Shown: one piece after another, positions 38,261 through 48,159 of the stretch | How the letters are laid out: each line of letters begins with the position of its first letter | Position numbering within the stretch: the first letter of the stretch is position 1 | Assembly: GCA_026419785.1 (NCBI GenBank) | Contig: JAODTK010005865.1 | Location: forward strand, 1 to 64,000 | Origin: Sclerodactyla briareus | Taxonomy: Eukaryota > Echinodermata > Holothuroidea > Dendrochirotida > Sclerodactylidae | Length of the DNA stretch: 64,000 bases | Reading direction: 5' to 3' | Translations under genes and position numbers: made by a program | The notes under the pieces: generated by a model | Seen by the model: only the letters and a program-made list of their open reading frames with translations | What the model was told of the DNA's origin: nothing | Database searches by the model: none

Positions 38261-38991
38261 TCGAGGTAACAATCATTACTGACCACATAGGGTACCTCTC
38301 CAGTCCTGATCCAGTCTAACTAACACATAATGTTAACCAGAACAAACGTTGCCATGACAACCAGCAAACAAAACGAGAGGTTTGAAATGGCAAACTGATA
38401 ACACTACCACATCTGTTGAAAGGTTAAACGTATATAAAACAGGAAACAACAACAAAGTGAAGCGTTTAACTTTATTTTTGTGTCCATTTTATTTCTCATG
38501 TTAGTACGGCCCCAGCAGCTCAGCTATTCGTGATAAGGAGGGTTTACTTCTGAAACAAACCAAACGCATAAATGTTAGGGAATACCCTCTCGGTGGTTTC
38601 ACAACAGTGTACATGGGAACTATATACAATTAGGCAGCATGGATCGTGGATTTCAATCACTTTTCAAATAAACGTATTACGATGCGTATATTCTTGCAAC
38701 TGTTTATTGTTAGGAGGAACCAGAGGGTAGGGGAAAGGACACATTTCCTGGAAACGCTTGAACCTCGTTAGAGATTATTTTGTTGATTTACAAGATAGCG
38801 TACGGAAGTCTACCTGAAATTCAGCTGTTACACTTACATTTTGAAAATATGCAGAAAAAACGTTCAATGTTTACATTTTTATTTCACATTGGCACCTACA
38901 GACATATACTGTTTTTGTCTGTATGTGATCATTGGTCCTAGCTAAGCCACTAAGTCTGTTTAGTGTGCCTTTTTTGTCAATTTAGACAGGT

Positions 38992-39262
38992 CGGATCTAA
39001 TCTCTGATATATTTGTAATCGTTAAAATTGGGGCCAGGTCGTAAAATAAGCCCACTGAAGGTAGGATTAGTGATATTTTCGAAGCGGTGGTAGGTCGCAT
39101 TCCAGTTCAGATATAACGGCAACGATTTTGTACCACAGGCACTGTTGTGATACTGGGTTAGCAGTGTGATAACTATAAGGATCGTTGTCGCTGTTTTTGG
39201 GACCTGAATGATGTCCACGGGTTGGTAAGGAAAGGCATAACCGTCGGAGGGGCTCCGTTCAT
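38992..39262 (-). CDS. Exon: end of fibrinogen C domain, downstream unit
   Basis: The acceptor (TTCTTACCTGTCAACAG) ends at 39263. The translation gives a FRSQ segment, NSDNDPYSYH (family: FSTxDxDND, calcium-binding loop), a CLWYK segment (family: CxxxWWYxxC) and LNWNATYHR (family: NLNGxY), then a stop near 38996. Frame changes separate these blocks. An alternative minus-strand frame in this exon mimics a signal peptide, but the fibrinogen motif order is the better explanation. Confidence 0.65.
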
Positions 39263-42071
39263 CTGTTGACAGGTAAGAAAAATATACTTGGTTAGCAACC
39301 TGTGTATGAATGCATGGAATTCACTAATAATTACTTATTGGACTTTTTCCCCCTAAATAATAATAATAATATAATAATAATAATAATAAATGAGGCATGT
39401 TATAAATAGAAGGGTGTTGCAATTGAAATAGTGATGCAATGTTGCACTGCATAATTTTAAACGTCATTGCAGTGCCAAGTGATCTCAGATGCAATTCGGG
39501 AATATAACACATACTGAACAGCCACTACGTAGTGTAAAAGGTTTGTAATTTACCTGGTCTACAGGGGGTAAATTTGGCCATTTCCATGCAGTTGAAATAA
39601 TCTGCGTGCAGGATAGCCACCACATAAACCTTCCACCCCGTTTTGGGAATGATCCGTATTTTTACCGGGCCTTGATGGTTATTGTAAAGAGGGAGGTTAC
39701 AGAAAAAATCTATTCCCGGACCCCCATTAGATACAATTCGGTTGCAATTATCACACCCTGAACAGCCCTCTTTTGACTTCGAGATTTTGCATTTAAACCT
39801 TAATGTGGGGGAATCTTTTTTTTGTCGGCGAAGGCGCTATTCTACATGAGGGCTTGGGTATCGCGCTCCACTACTACATCTGAGATATACATTTGCCGAC
39901 CGACAAGTGATGAACGAATACAGTTTTGGCGGGCCCCCTCAGGTGATGATTCCCCCCCATTTTTTTTTTTTTTGCAAAATGTCTTGCGACGCTCCACGTC
40001 AGCCAATATCGCGCTCCTCTCAGCGTCATGCTACCCCCCACCCCTCCCATACCTCCAGAAACTCAAAGCCTACCCGATTTTAGCCTTTTTCCAGCAAGGT
40101 CTCGGATATATAGAAATCCCTGAACTCTACTCTGTTTGAGGAATATTTTGAATTTCAACATGGTCATGTTAGATGCGACTAGGAGAGAGTGCTCGGTTCC
40201 CTCTTAAATGTTTTGGTCGGGGGGGGGGGGGGGGGGGGGGGTTGTGTCTTCTCATGTGCCACTAGTTGAAGTTTGGTCCATGCAGCACACTTAGATTATC
40301 CACTCCAGGTAGTCCTTGAATACTAATGATCTATTATTTATTGAAAATGACACAAAGGGGGTCCTGATTCAAAAGAGTCAATACCTCCGATCCCCACACT
40401 GTAAACTCACGCCTGTCTGGTGATCGGGGAGGTATATGTAGCGCTTTTCCATCACATTATTTAACATTTTCTTTTTTCTCATTATTCCATTCACCTGTAC
40501 ACTTTTCCTATAGCAGCATTGCCGATGACAATTATTCTGATTGTTTCTGAAACGGATAGGCTATAGCCCCCGATTTTAACACATAACCCCGTGAGTCAGT
40601 GGTATCGCTATAACCGTGGTGGCAGCAGAAAATATTTGCTCAGAGTATATGCTCCTCCTGCAAGTTCGCTGTAATGTGCTGACAGAAAGTCGATACTTGT
40701 CCATCTTCATCATTGATACGGAAGGAGTCGTAACTTGGCAAAATATGGAGGCACCGTCCCTCTGTTAACACACAGATCTAGTCTCCTGATCTGTATGCCG
40801 TGGTTCGTCAAGTAGTACAGTTTCTCATTCCCAAGCCAAACTCCTGATTTAGATTTACGAATCCTTCTTTTTAACGTCCCAGGTCACGTAGAAATCTTCA
40901 GTAAGTACCTCAACGCGGCGCTGGAAAACCTGTCACGGGAGAAAACACAGAAAAAAAAGTTGATTTAACTTGCCTGATTTGCTTACAATAGGGTTGCACA
41001 TTCGATTTTGAATCACGCCTATTTTTCATTTTTCGAAGGGAGTGGGGGTGTTTCACAACGCTCAATCAGAATTGGTACAATGCTGGAATCGGGTTCTCTT
41101 CAGCTAGTGTTGAACAAAACTGAAAGTTGAGTGCACGGCTTCTAAGAAGTAAAATACTACTCACTATGGACAATATTATTTGGCGCTATAGTTCTTCTTA
41201 AAACTTGTTTTGTGAATGAATATCCCAAAAAAATGTCCAATATGGGCATCAGAATTGTACTTTATACATTATACTTCATTTCAGCGCGCGTTACAGTGAC
41301 ACAATTCGTTCAGTAACATCGTCAAGTGAAGGTAATTTAGGAACTTTTTTCAAATGACAGACATGATCTCACCGTCCAGCCCTCCTGCCATCAGCTGGTA
41401 CAATAACTCGAGGTTAGATCGGGCCAGTTCCTTGGTTTTTATCATATAACCACCGGTTCTTTGACCCCTGAATCGTATAGGTCTTGGCAGTCAGTCACTG
41501 ATGGTGCAGCAATGCCCGATTCTCCTGGTCTAACGTAGCCGTACTTGGCATTCACATTTGTCGTACACTGTTCTCCACTGTCATTGCAACGGCAGTTGGG
41601 GGGGCCACAGCGTAATCTCTGCACCGTGAGTCACTCCACCAGACCAGGAGCTAACACTGGTGCCCCAGCACTGACGTGGATGTTCCTTCCTGTGGATGTA
41701 AGAATGGATAACATCATGATTTCTACATTCCATCCGTGTAACAAGACGTTGTACTTCACATTAGCTCTTGCTACTGATCGCTCAGCTAAAATCTCATCCA
41801 ACTGCTTCCGAGCAATTTGCAGAGAATTACATTACAATCGTAAGAAATGAACTCACCGCATCACACAGTCCAATCTCTCAACGTAGCAGCCACATTCTTT
41901 TTTTGAGGTCGCAAATCTCCCCTTTCATTAGAAACCATCAGACTGGGACCAGTATCCAAGACACCCCAGCACTGTACAGGTATCAATACATCGGTCAGGG
42001 TTCTCACACGTCTTCTCCCCAGCAAAACAGTTGCCGTAATGATAATATCCGGACACAGAGTGAATGGGATC
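38992..42071 (-). CDS. Fibrinogen-related protein, downstream unit (cysteine-rich region + fibrinogen C domain), frame-broken
   Basis: A minus-strand multi-exon unit. Exon order is a cysteine-rich exon (41857-42071), a mixed exon with more cysteines followed by the first part of the fibrinogen domain (41373-41689), the middle of the domain (about 40610-40929) and its end (about 38992-39262). Landmarks are DCQDLYDSG, GWT at the exon end, VFQRR at the next exon start, WLGNEKLYYLT, YRLSVS and NSDNDPYS. The fibrinogen domain binds sugars or acetyl groups in FREPs, ficolins and tachylectins, which are secreted. No signal-peptide exon was found for this unit. It begins only about 0.4 kb after the upstream unit, so the two might form one two-domain protein. 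Each exon has frame shifts, so a pseudogene or sequencing indels are both possible. Confidence 0.65.
39354..39391. repeat. AAT microsatellite
   Basis: About 38 bp of (AAT)n with one short interruption, inside an intron of the FREP region. Confidence 0.85.
39545..39760 (-). CDS. Candidate extra exon of unknown product
   Basis: The minus strand is open with a protein-like translation containing CSGCDNCNRIVSNGGPGIDF, then FCNLPLY, VKIRIIPKTGWKVYVVAIL and FNCMEMAKFTPC, ending at a consensus donor (CCAG|GTAAAT near 39556). It lies in an intron of the downstream FREP unit and does not belong to the fibrinogen domain. The C..(V)SNGG, FCN.PLY and VKIRI order faintly recalls fucolectin/discoidin-type folds, but I would not assign it. 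The acceptor side is weak. Confidence 0.3.
39880..40140. repeat. Dispersed repeat fragment with C and T runs
   Basis: GGCGGGCCCCCTCAGG, a C run then T run (about 39952-39973), TTGCGACGCTCCACGTCAG and CTACCCCCCACCCC. The layout resembles the poly-C repeat family at 13.3 and 38.1 kb. A 105-codon open frame across it has no domain. Confidence 0.3.
40219..40241. repeat. Poly-G run
   Basis: A 23-base uninterrupted G run within an intron of the FREP region. Confidence 0.95.
40610..40929 (-). CDS. Exon: middle of fibrinogen C domain, downstream unit
   Basis: It starts right after a strong acceptor (pyrimidine run, CCCGTGACAG) with VFQRRVEVLTEDFYVTW, which continues the GWT of the previous exon to give the classic GWTVFQRR. 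Further on WLGNEKLYYLT (family: EFWLGNxxLxxLT), a DL.VNR stretch, a Y.K..SFRINDED-like segment and YRLSVS are readable in three frames. The downstream border is not exact. Three or more indels are needed to keep one frame. Confidence 0.75.
41373..41689 (-). CDS. Exon: cysteine-rich tail plus start of fibrinogen C domain
   Basis: The acceptor (CATCCACAG at 41690) and donor (ACG|GTGAGA at 41372) are both good. The middle reads RCGPPNCRCNDSGEQC and then DCQDLYDSGVKEP, the DCxDLYxSG signature that opens fibrinogen C domains (usually followed by GVYxI). After frame shifts the exon ends in GWT, the usual end of the GGGWT motif, exactly where the intron lies in the upstream unit too. At least two indels break the frame. 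Confidence 0.7.
41857..42071 (-). CDS. Cysteine-rich exon of the downstream FREP unit
   Basis: Minus-strand translation gives YYHYGNCFAGEKTCENPDRC, then IDTCTVLGCLGYWSQSDG and, after two stops in tandem that look like an indel, ECGCYVERLDCVMR. It ends at a consensus donor (CG|GTGAGT at 41856-41851). Nine cysteines fall within about 60 residues. The pattern recalls EGF-like or other small disulphide domains, but I cannot assign a family. The upstream border is set only by an AG next to the AT array, so the start is approximate. Confidence 0.55.
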
Positions 42072-42079
42072 TTTTGTGA

Positions 42080-42171
42080 CATATATAATATATATATTAT
42101 AGTTATATATATATATATATAGATTATATATATTGAATATATATCTATATATATATATATTTATATTATAA

Positions 42172-42214
<43 letters not shown>

Positions 42215-42335
42215 CTATATATATATTATATATATATATATAATATATCTATATATATATAATATATAATATTGCTATATATATATATCTATAATATAGA
42301 TATAAATAGCTATATATATATATATATATATTCAC
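42080..42335. repeat. AT dinucleotide array
   Basis: About 255 bp of TA repeats with many single-base TT, AA and TC interruptions, between the two FREP units. Confidence 0.95.
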
Positions 42336-42499
42336 AAGAGTTAACCCTATCCGAACACACAAAAAGTACGCCCAAACCACGTGAAGGTGTTCATTGTTAG
42401 TTCGCAACAGCGGGTATTCCCGATAAACGTATGAATATTTATCTGTTTTAAGAATACCCTCAGAATCCGAGCCTATACAAGGCCTGTCAAGAGACAAGC

Positions 42500-42690
42500 T
42501 TAAATATTGTACGCATTGTATCGAACAATAAAGACAGTGTATCGCATTGTAGTAAAAAATACACGATTGACCATACCACCCCCAGGCGGAATGTTGGAAT
42601 AGTTTCACACAACGGAGCTTCCATATCCTATCCATGTTTGTCCTGATCGCTTCTCTCGTGCGGACGGCCGCCGATAGACATCATTACCCA
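42500..42690 (-). CDS. Exon: calcium loop and WWY region, upstream unit
   Basis: Readable blocks are DVYRRP, SDQDKHG (family: FSTxDxDNDxxxxNCA), then CVKLFQHSAWGWYGQSCIF, which matches the NCAxxxxxGWWYxxCxxxNLN ending. Borders are approximate and at least two shifts are needed. The final part of the domain (MKIRP-type ending) is not identified; an AG after CTTGTCTCTTGACAG near 42480 could open a last exon. Confidence 0.6.
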
Positions 42691-44727
42691 AATTTCGTCA
42701 ATATGGCCCGACTGGAATTCGTACCCGATTTTCGGGTAGGGATTCGACGCAGACTTGTTGACCACTCAATTGAATCTAACATAGCCTACGTTAAAAAATA
42801 AAGCTCATGACATAGGGAGACGCAGGCTCCGATGGGACCAAAATGAAACTTCCAAGGAGTGATCAACAAGGAATTGTTGTAACATTTGTAATCACTTACA
42901 AAATATTAAATCAATAATAATTCGTTGTATTGGAGAACTGAAAACATATTGATAAATTTAGGTGTGAATACTAACCGACTGCCAGGAAAATGTCTCGAGG
43001 ACTCTGACTAACTGTAGGTACTGGCTTAATCGCTGATCCGGAAGTTGTCATAAGACACGTGAAATGAAGATCCGCCTGATGCTGTCATCTCTATCGGAGC
43101 TGGTATCTGTTTTCTGACTCGTCCAAAAAAAAAATAGGACAAGATTATCGTGTCAAATCCAGAACTCCAGCGAATAGGGAAACCCAAATCCGTTTTGTAG
43201 GTTATTCCAGTGACGATGGAAGGTGATGACCCATTCAGATAGCGTCTTTGTATCACCTGCAGCAAACATTGCGAAATAAGGAGATATCAAAGTGCGTTAG
43301 AGGTCAGTCGAAGTCCGGAGATATTAGTAGGGAAAGATATCTCCATTCCTGTGTACGTGGGATCTACAATTCACGGCAGATCCACCGTTTGCGTTACACA
43401 CTGTACTAACTATTCGTAAAATAGACCGGGAGAAATAGCCCGGATCAACCAGAACCTGCAAGAGAATATTTAGTCAATGGAATAGGTTCATAAGTAATGA
43501 ATATATATTCAAAAGTCGTAACTGATTTTTATTAAACCATCAGGGTATGTTTATCAATGTTGTAAGAGTTACACGGGAAAAGAACCTGAAATCAAGGCAG
43601 ACGAACGAATTAAGCGCCAACTATAATTTGTTGAACCCGACTTTCTGTCCTGACTACGGCATGTCCACTATAAACTAAAAATAAAAAGAAATAACAGTGT
43701 GATGTCAGTCACTAGCTGTTTTGATCATTATATATGTGCGGTTGAAAGTCTCCAAACCTACTGTCCATCCTACAGAGTCCTCCGCCGTAGCCCCGGAGTA
43801 CTCGAATGGTTCCAGGATTAACCCTCGGGTTTTGATGTAGTTCGCGTGGACTGGAGTTAACTGATTGGCATTGGTCATACACCTCCATGCATCCGGGGTA
43901 GGTAAGATTGTTGATAGAATAAATAGGAAGGTTCTGAAAACGAGCGGAATACTAGGAATTTAATTATCAGACAGTTCTAGGACAGGATGTTTATGACTGG
44001 ATAAATTTCAGCATCATAAATTTTTTAAGAGAGCAGCAAGTAGATACAATTAAGAGACGAATGTTATGCTAACAAAAGAAAAAGAAAGATACAATTGAAA
44101 TGTCAATAGCACCATGGATGGGGTCTATACTTATTTTTCTTCTGAGAAATGTATTTTCCAGGCACAACTAATACAGAAGAAATAGCAAGTGTCGGCATCA
44201 ATTCTCCATTTGGGACCTGGTAATTGATAACAAATTAGGGAAGGGGAAGATGCTCATCTTTTATTACTTCCCCAAGACGGCGATTTCAGAATTCACCGTG
44301 CGCCCGGGTGCCCCAATTAATTGAGCGAGTGTGGCGAGGCCACTTGGCGGGGCCGAGCCTGACATGGATTGGATCCTCATGTCATTGCATTGTGGGTAGC
44401 GATGAATGTAGAAAAAATAAAGAAATATTTATGAGTGGTTACAAACCTTGGGATTGTTCACTCCTGGCCACCCCAGCAGCTTCCAATCATTCTAGAAGAC
44501 AGGACAAGGATATTGTTCATTGGGGAATTGAGGACGCCAAACGAATTACTAAAAATTAATGAAATGAATCGATAGATGGTTGCCTAGGCATATTCAGGCC
44601 AATAGATCACATGTATGTGGATCTAGGCGCTGTGGGTTAGCCATTTCATTACCTTGGCAGGGGGCATGGCAAAGAACGATGTAAAAAGGATAAATATAAT
44701 CAGTGTCGTTAGAAACGAGAAAAACAT
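42500..44727 (-). CDS. Fibrinogen-related protein, upstream unit (signal peptide + fibrinogen C domain), frame-broken
   Basis: A minus-strand unit of four recognised exons. A 25-codon signal-peptide exon (44653-44727) is followed by the domain start (43762-43933), the domain centre (43022-43256) and the calcium-loop/WWY region (about 42500-42690). The joints are in phase: the first exon ends on a codon, the second begins on one, and GWT at the end of the second meets VIQRR at the start of the third. Fibrinogen C domains run about 220 residues, and most of that is covered; the last 30-40 residues were not located. The predicted product is secreted and lectin-like, as in ficolins and invertebrate FREPs. 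One inserted base in exon 2, several shifts in exon 3 and a TAA in place of an expected GAA break the frame, so this is a pseudogene or an error-bearing assembly of a real gene. Confidence 0.72.
43022..43256 (-). CDS. Exon: centre of fibrinogen C domain, upstream unit
   Basis: It follows an acceptor CTGCAG at 43257 and starts VIQRR, completing GWTVIQRR. After shifts it reads WNNLQNGFGFP, EFWI and, near the end, EMTASGGSSFHVSYDNFRIS followed by D, a stop and AS. The family has WxxYxxGFGxxxxEFWLG and later (A)xYxxFxVxDEAxKY. The stop (TAA) stands where GAA would give the expected DEAS. A run of ten T falls at the point of one frame shift. Confidence 0.75.
43762..43933 (-). CDS. Exon: start of fibrinogen C domain, upstream unit
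   Basis: The acceptor (CTCGTTTTCAG) ends at 43934. The frame reads NLPIYSINNLTYPGCMEVYD, then QCQSVNSS. After a one-base insertion it continues in another frame as NYIKTRGLILEPFEYSG and ends VGWT before the donor GTAGGT at 43761. CMEVYD and the GWT end match DCxxVYxxG ... GGGWT. The exon is 172 nt, one more than the 171 a phase-0 exon needs, which fits a single-base insertion. Confidence 0.75.
44653..44727 (-). CDS. Signal-peptide exon of the upstream FREP unit
   Basis: ATG at 44727 opens exactly 25 codons. They begin MFFSFLTTLIIFILF, continue through a TSFFA cleavage-like segment and end PPAK at a consensus donor (AAG|GTAATG at 44652). The layout of an aromatic start, a long hydrophobic core and small residues at the end is that of a secretory signal. 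No stop or shift occurs. It joins in phase 0 to the exon at 43933. Confidence 0.7.
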
Positions 44728-45715
44728 TCATCTATTCTTTCAACATGGATTCAGTTTGTGCGGTATGTTGTTAAAATAACATAAAATCAACTTTTCATCA
44801 TTAACATTTTTCGAGCATTATTTCTGAAATCAAGATATTGAGGCGCAAATGTGAGTTGAAAGGAGAAAAAACGGATTAATTCTAGTTTTTTCGCATCGGG
44901 GGAGCACAACTGGACTGTCACACATGAAACAAAGTTATATGACTATTGAATTCGATTATTTGAATGTTGAAAAAAATTTTTTTTGTAAAAAAACGAATAC
45001 CATTTTCTCCTTGCATTTCCTGCCACCTTCCCGCCTCTCTGATGTTAGGTGAACCGGTGAGGTTGACCCCGGAAAAAGGTGGCCCAGTACCGTTTATACC
45101 TGGAGTGTAGTAATGATATTTTGCGACTGGTTTCTATGGATTCGAAGGTGTGAATAAATAACGATTTACTATACTCTCTACGCGCTACGCCTATAACTGC
45201 GCTAACTATAACTGCGCTTCCGTGTGTCTATATGACTTAGGCTGTGCTTGGCTATCATTCAGCAATCGTGGCAGCTGTTTCCCATCCCCTCAACACGTGT
45301 CAGATACTTTTTAAGTTAACAACATATTTCAAGCAGATCAATACGGAGAGCGGTAGTGGTTAAGCGGAGGGAGAAATGGTTTCGGCAACCTTTGGTCCTA
45401 TAACATCACAGTTGGTCATTCCGCAGACTCTGTAGTCACCTATGAGGTGATTCCCACTTTTTGAACTGTGATTTGAAAATTAAAAAAAATCCAAAGCCCT
45501 ATCATTATCATTCGTTAAATCCTATGTGAGCTGAGTTCAACCACTGCGGTCACAGATTTAAGTTCGTTTAACGATACCATCACCGAAACAAATAGGTAAA
45601 TGTTGACCAATGATTCGCCTCATTTTGTAAAGACTTGAGCAATCCTCCGGCGTTTTTTTGTTTTTGTTTACTGTTGTCGGCAGACATTGGGTTGATTTTC
45701 TGTGATAATCCCTAT
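44728..45715. other. Noncoding stretch upstream of the FREP region
   Basis: This would hold the promoter of the upstream FREP unit. I see no defensible core promoter motif. CCTATAACTGCGCTAACTATAACTGCGC near 45191 is a short tandem duplication. No gene was seen. Confidence 0.35.
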
Positions 45716-46115
45716 ACTAAAGATTGAACCTATTCAAGGCCCGCCAGGGTCAGACCTTGGATACTCCAACTTTTTTTGTCAGCTGCAATCTTCACCAAAT
45801 AAAATAACACGATGGGCACTGCCTCTCTTGAGTAACCTTGTATGAACTGGCCCTCTGGTCCCGCATTATTGCAATATTAGCATATTCATATATTTGAATC
45901 TACAACATGAATCGAATCCCACATGGCATACAAAAACTACTCAACAATCAATCGAAAAAAGAATCAAAGTCTGGTGGAAGTAGTATTATACGCAGACGGC
46001 AATTTTCAAAATGCCTACCCCCGTTTTTTGCTGAGCGCCCGGCGAGAAAGTGTCATCAAACGGACAGGGATTCGCACCCCTATAACCGTAGAGTCCGCCT
46101 AGTTATCTGGCCATA
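45715..46115 (-). mobile_element. tRNA-derived SINE, copy 2
   Basis: On the minus strand the head begins near 46115 with an A-box-like TGGCCAGATAACTAGGCGG, followed by a B-box-like GGGGTGCGAATCCC (46068-46081), then the body with TAGGCATTTTGAAAATTG. The far end, read on plus, is TTGAACCTATTCAAGGCCCGCCAGGGT, then GTCAGCTGCAA, as in the other copies. An insertion or divergence separates the parts. Confidence 0.5.
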
Positions 46116-47754
46116 GTTTAGTTGCTGAACTTTTCTCGAGCAATATTATATTTCGTTTAAAACGTGTACTTATTGCAAATTGTACACTTCTATTGTTACA
46201 TGGTAACAGTCACGCAGTTCCATGATTGTATTTTGGCTCACCAGTCGTTGCGTTGGTGTTGAACTTGAGGTACCCCCAATATACAGATGGAAACTATTTA
46301 AATTTCTAGCACAATGAATTCTATTTATAATTTGGTTGCTTGCTTGTGGGAATATAGCCAGCCTAGCTCCTGGTCAGACTTTAGATTAGTTTGGAACCCA
46401 TTTGGGTAAAAATATTGTTCTCAAAATTGTCCAGGCTGTTTTGACATTTCAGACATCCACCCACTGATCGAAATTGGGCAAAACTAAGTAATAGTTCAGG
46501 ATGTTAGTTTGAACACGTCTCCCACGTGAAATGGCATCTTGATAATCAGGGATTGTTGCTGCTTTGGGAAATAGTAGACGACATATTGCTTGGAATTCCT
46601 TCGGACTAGATAAGGAACGCCAGTCGGGTAAATTTTATCTCCACACTCTTAGGTTGTTTTGCTAGTGCACATTTATTTCTTTCAACATTGGGCAAATGAG
46701 AAAAAAAAAAATACCTTGCAGTTGTGATTGTTCTCGACGGCCGATCTAGCTTTGTAAAAATAGCATTGGCCTTCACTGCGAGAAATACCCAAGATCGCAC
46801 TTAATCATGTGTTTTAATTTATGATAAAGTCATTGAATAGGTATAATTCAAGCCTCACATGGCGCATCATCACTCCTTTGTGGGTTACAAAGTTTAGTTT
46901 GCTTTAATATGTATAATGAATTATAATAGACCTACATTCTAAGCAAGTCAAATGCCCAAAAGAGCAAACGATATGACAACACGACCTAACGATTCAGCAC
47001 ATCTAATTCGAAAACTATTTAATGCAATTACGATTACATCCTATGTTGGCATGTTATACCCGAAACGGATGTGGATACAGGCAAAGAGATGTGGTATACA
47101 TTGTAATTTTTCATATGGGGGTTTACCGGAAAAATAGCCAAATATGAATTATAACGATTGATTGTTATAAAAATGTATGCTGAACTCTTGACAACGATGC
47201 CTAATCAGACTTTTCTTTAATGTGGAGCATTTCATCCTATACAATAGCATGTGAGATTTATATGAACGCTTTTGCGTCATTTGTTACAACAGTGACTGCG
47301 CCTCATGTCATCGATACGTTTGCTAAAGGATTTTGTCAAGTCACTGATGGTACCTGTGTTGTTTAGCGATCTGCAGATATTGTATATCCCTAATTCTCTC
47401 ACAATGTCCTGTGCTAAGATATACATAGTCACCGACTCTTATTATAACGTTGAGACGGAACAACGATTTTATGAACTTTTTCTTAATGTCCAGACCACAG
47501 AGTACGTAAAGAAGGTAGTCATCTTTATGCAAATCACTGAAAATCATTCAAAGGGTTTTGACCACGAGATTATCTCTTGGGAACGTTGACAGAAATACCA
47601 TTATAGTTCAGATGTTTCCATATAAACATTAGGCTAGTATGAATTTCAAACCCAAAAATGATGCAGTTGTATTGCCGCACATGACAATTTGTGTATTAGG
47701 TATTGATAGCGATCAATCCTAGTTTAATGTTTGACGAGATTAGCCTGCAATATC
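46116..47754. other. Noncoding stretch, no gene confirmed
   Basis: Short overlapping frames only. A minus-strand frame at 47341-47547 (LLYVLCGLDIKKKFIKSLF) superficially recalls the end of TM7 and helix 8 of a receptor, but there is nothing else to support a GPCR. Confidence 0.35.
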
Positions 47755-47956
47755 TATATATAGATATATTAAGATATATATATATATTATTATAGTATAT
47801 ATATATATATATTATTATTATATATATAATATATCTCTATATATCTATATATATATATAAGAATATATATATATAATATAATATATATATGTTATATATA
47901 TATATATAGTATATATATATATATATTATTATATATATTATTATATATGTATATAT

Positions 47957-48001
<45 letters not shown>

Positions 48002-48045
48002 TATATATATAATATATATATTTATTATATAATATATATATATAT
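47755..48045. repeat. AT dinucleotide array
   Basis: About 290 bp of interrupted TA repeats. It is followed by a poly-G run at about 48144-48158. Confidence 0.95.
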
Positions 48046-48159
48046 ACATTGATCAGGTTCTTTCAAGAACGTTTTTTAAATATATATAACAGATTGAATA
48101 AAAAAAATAGATTTTCTCTATGCGAAGAACGACTATTTCTATTGGGGGGGGGGGGGGGA

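Noticed and set aside
38997..39218. A signal-peptide-like start of a separate gene on minus
   Set aside because: The same DNA read in the other frames gives fibrinogen-domain motifs (NSDNDPYS, WYK, NLN-type), which explain the region better.
43310..43460. Possible extra exon in the upstream FREP unit (CAG then VLVDPGYFSRS)
   Set aside because: The fibrinogen domain joins correctly from 43762 to 43256 without it, and no matching donor follows.
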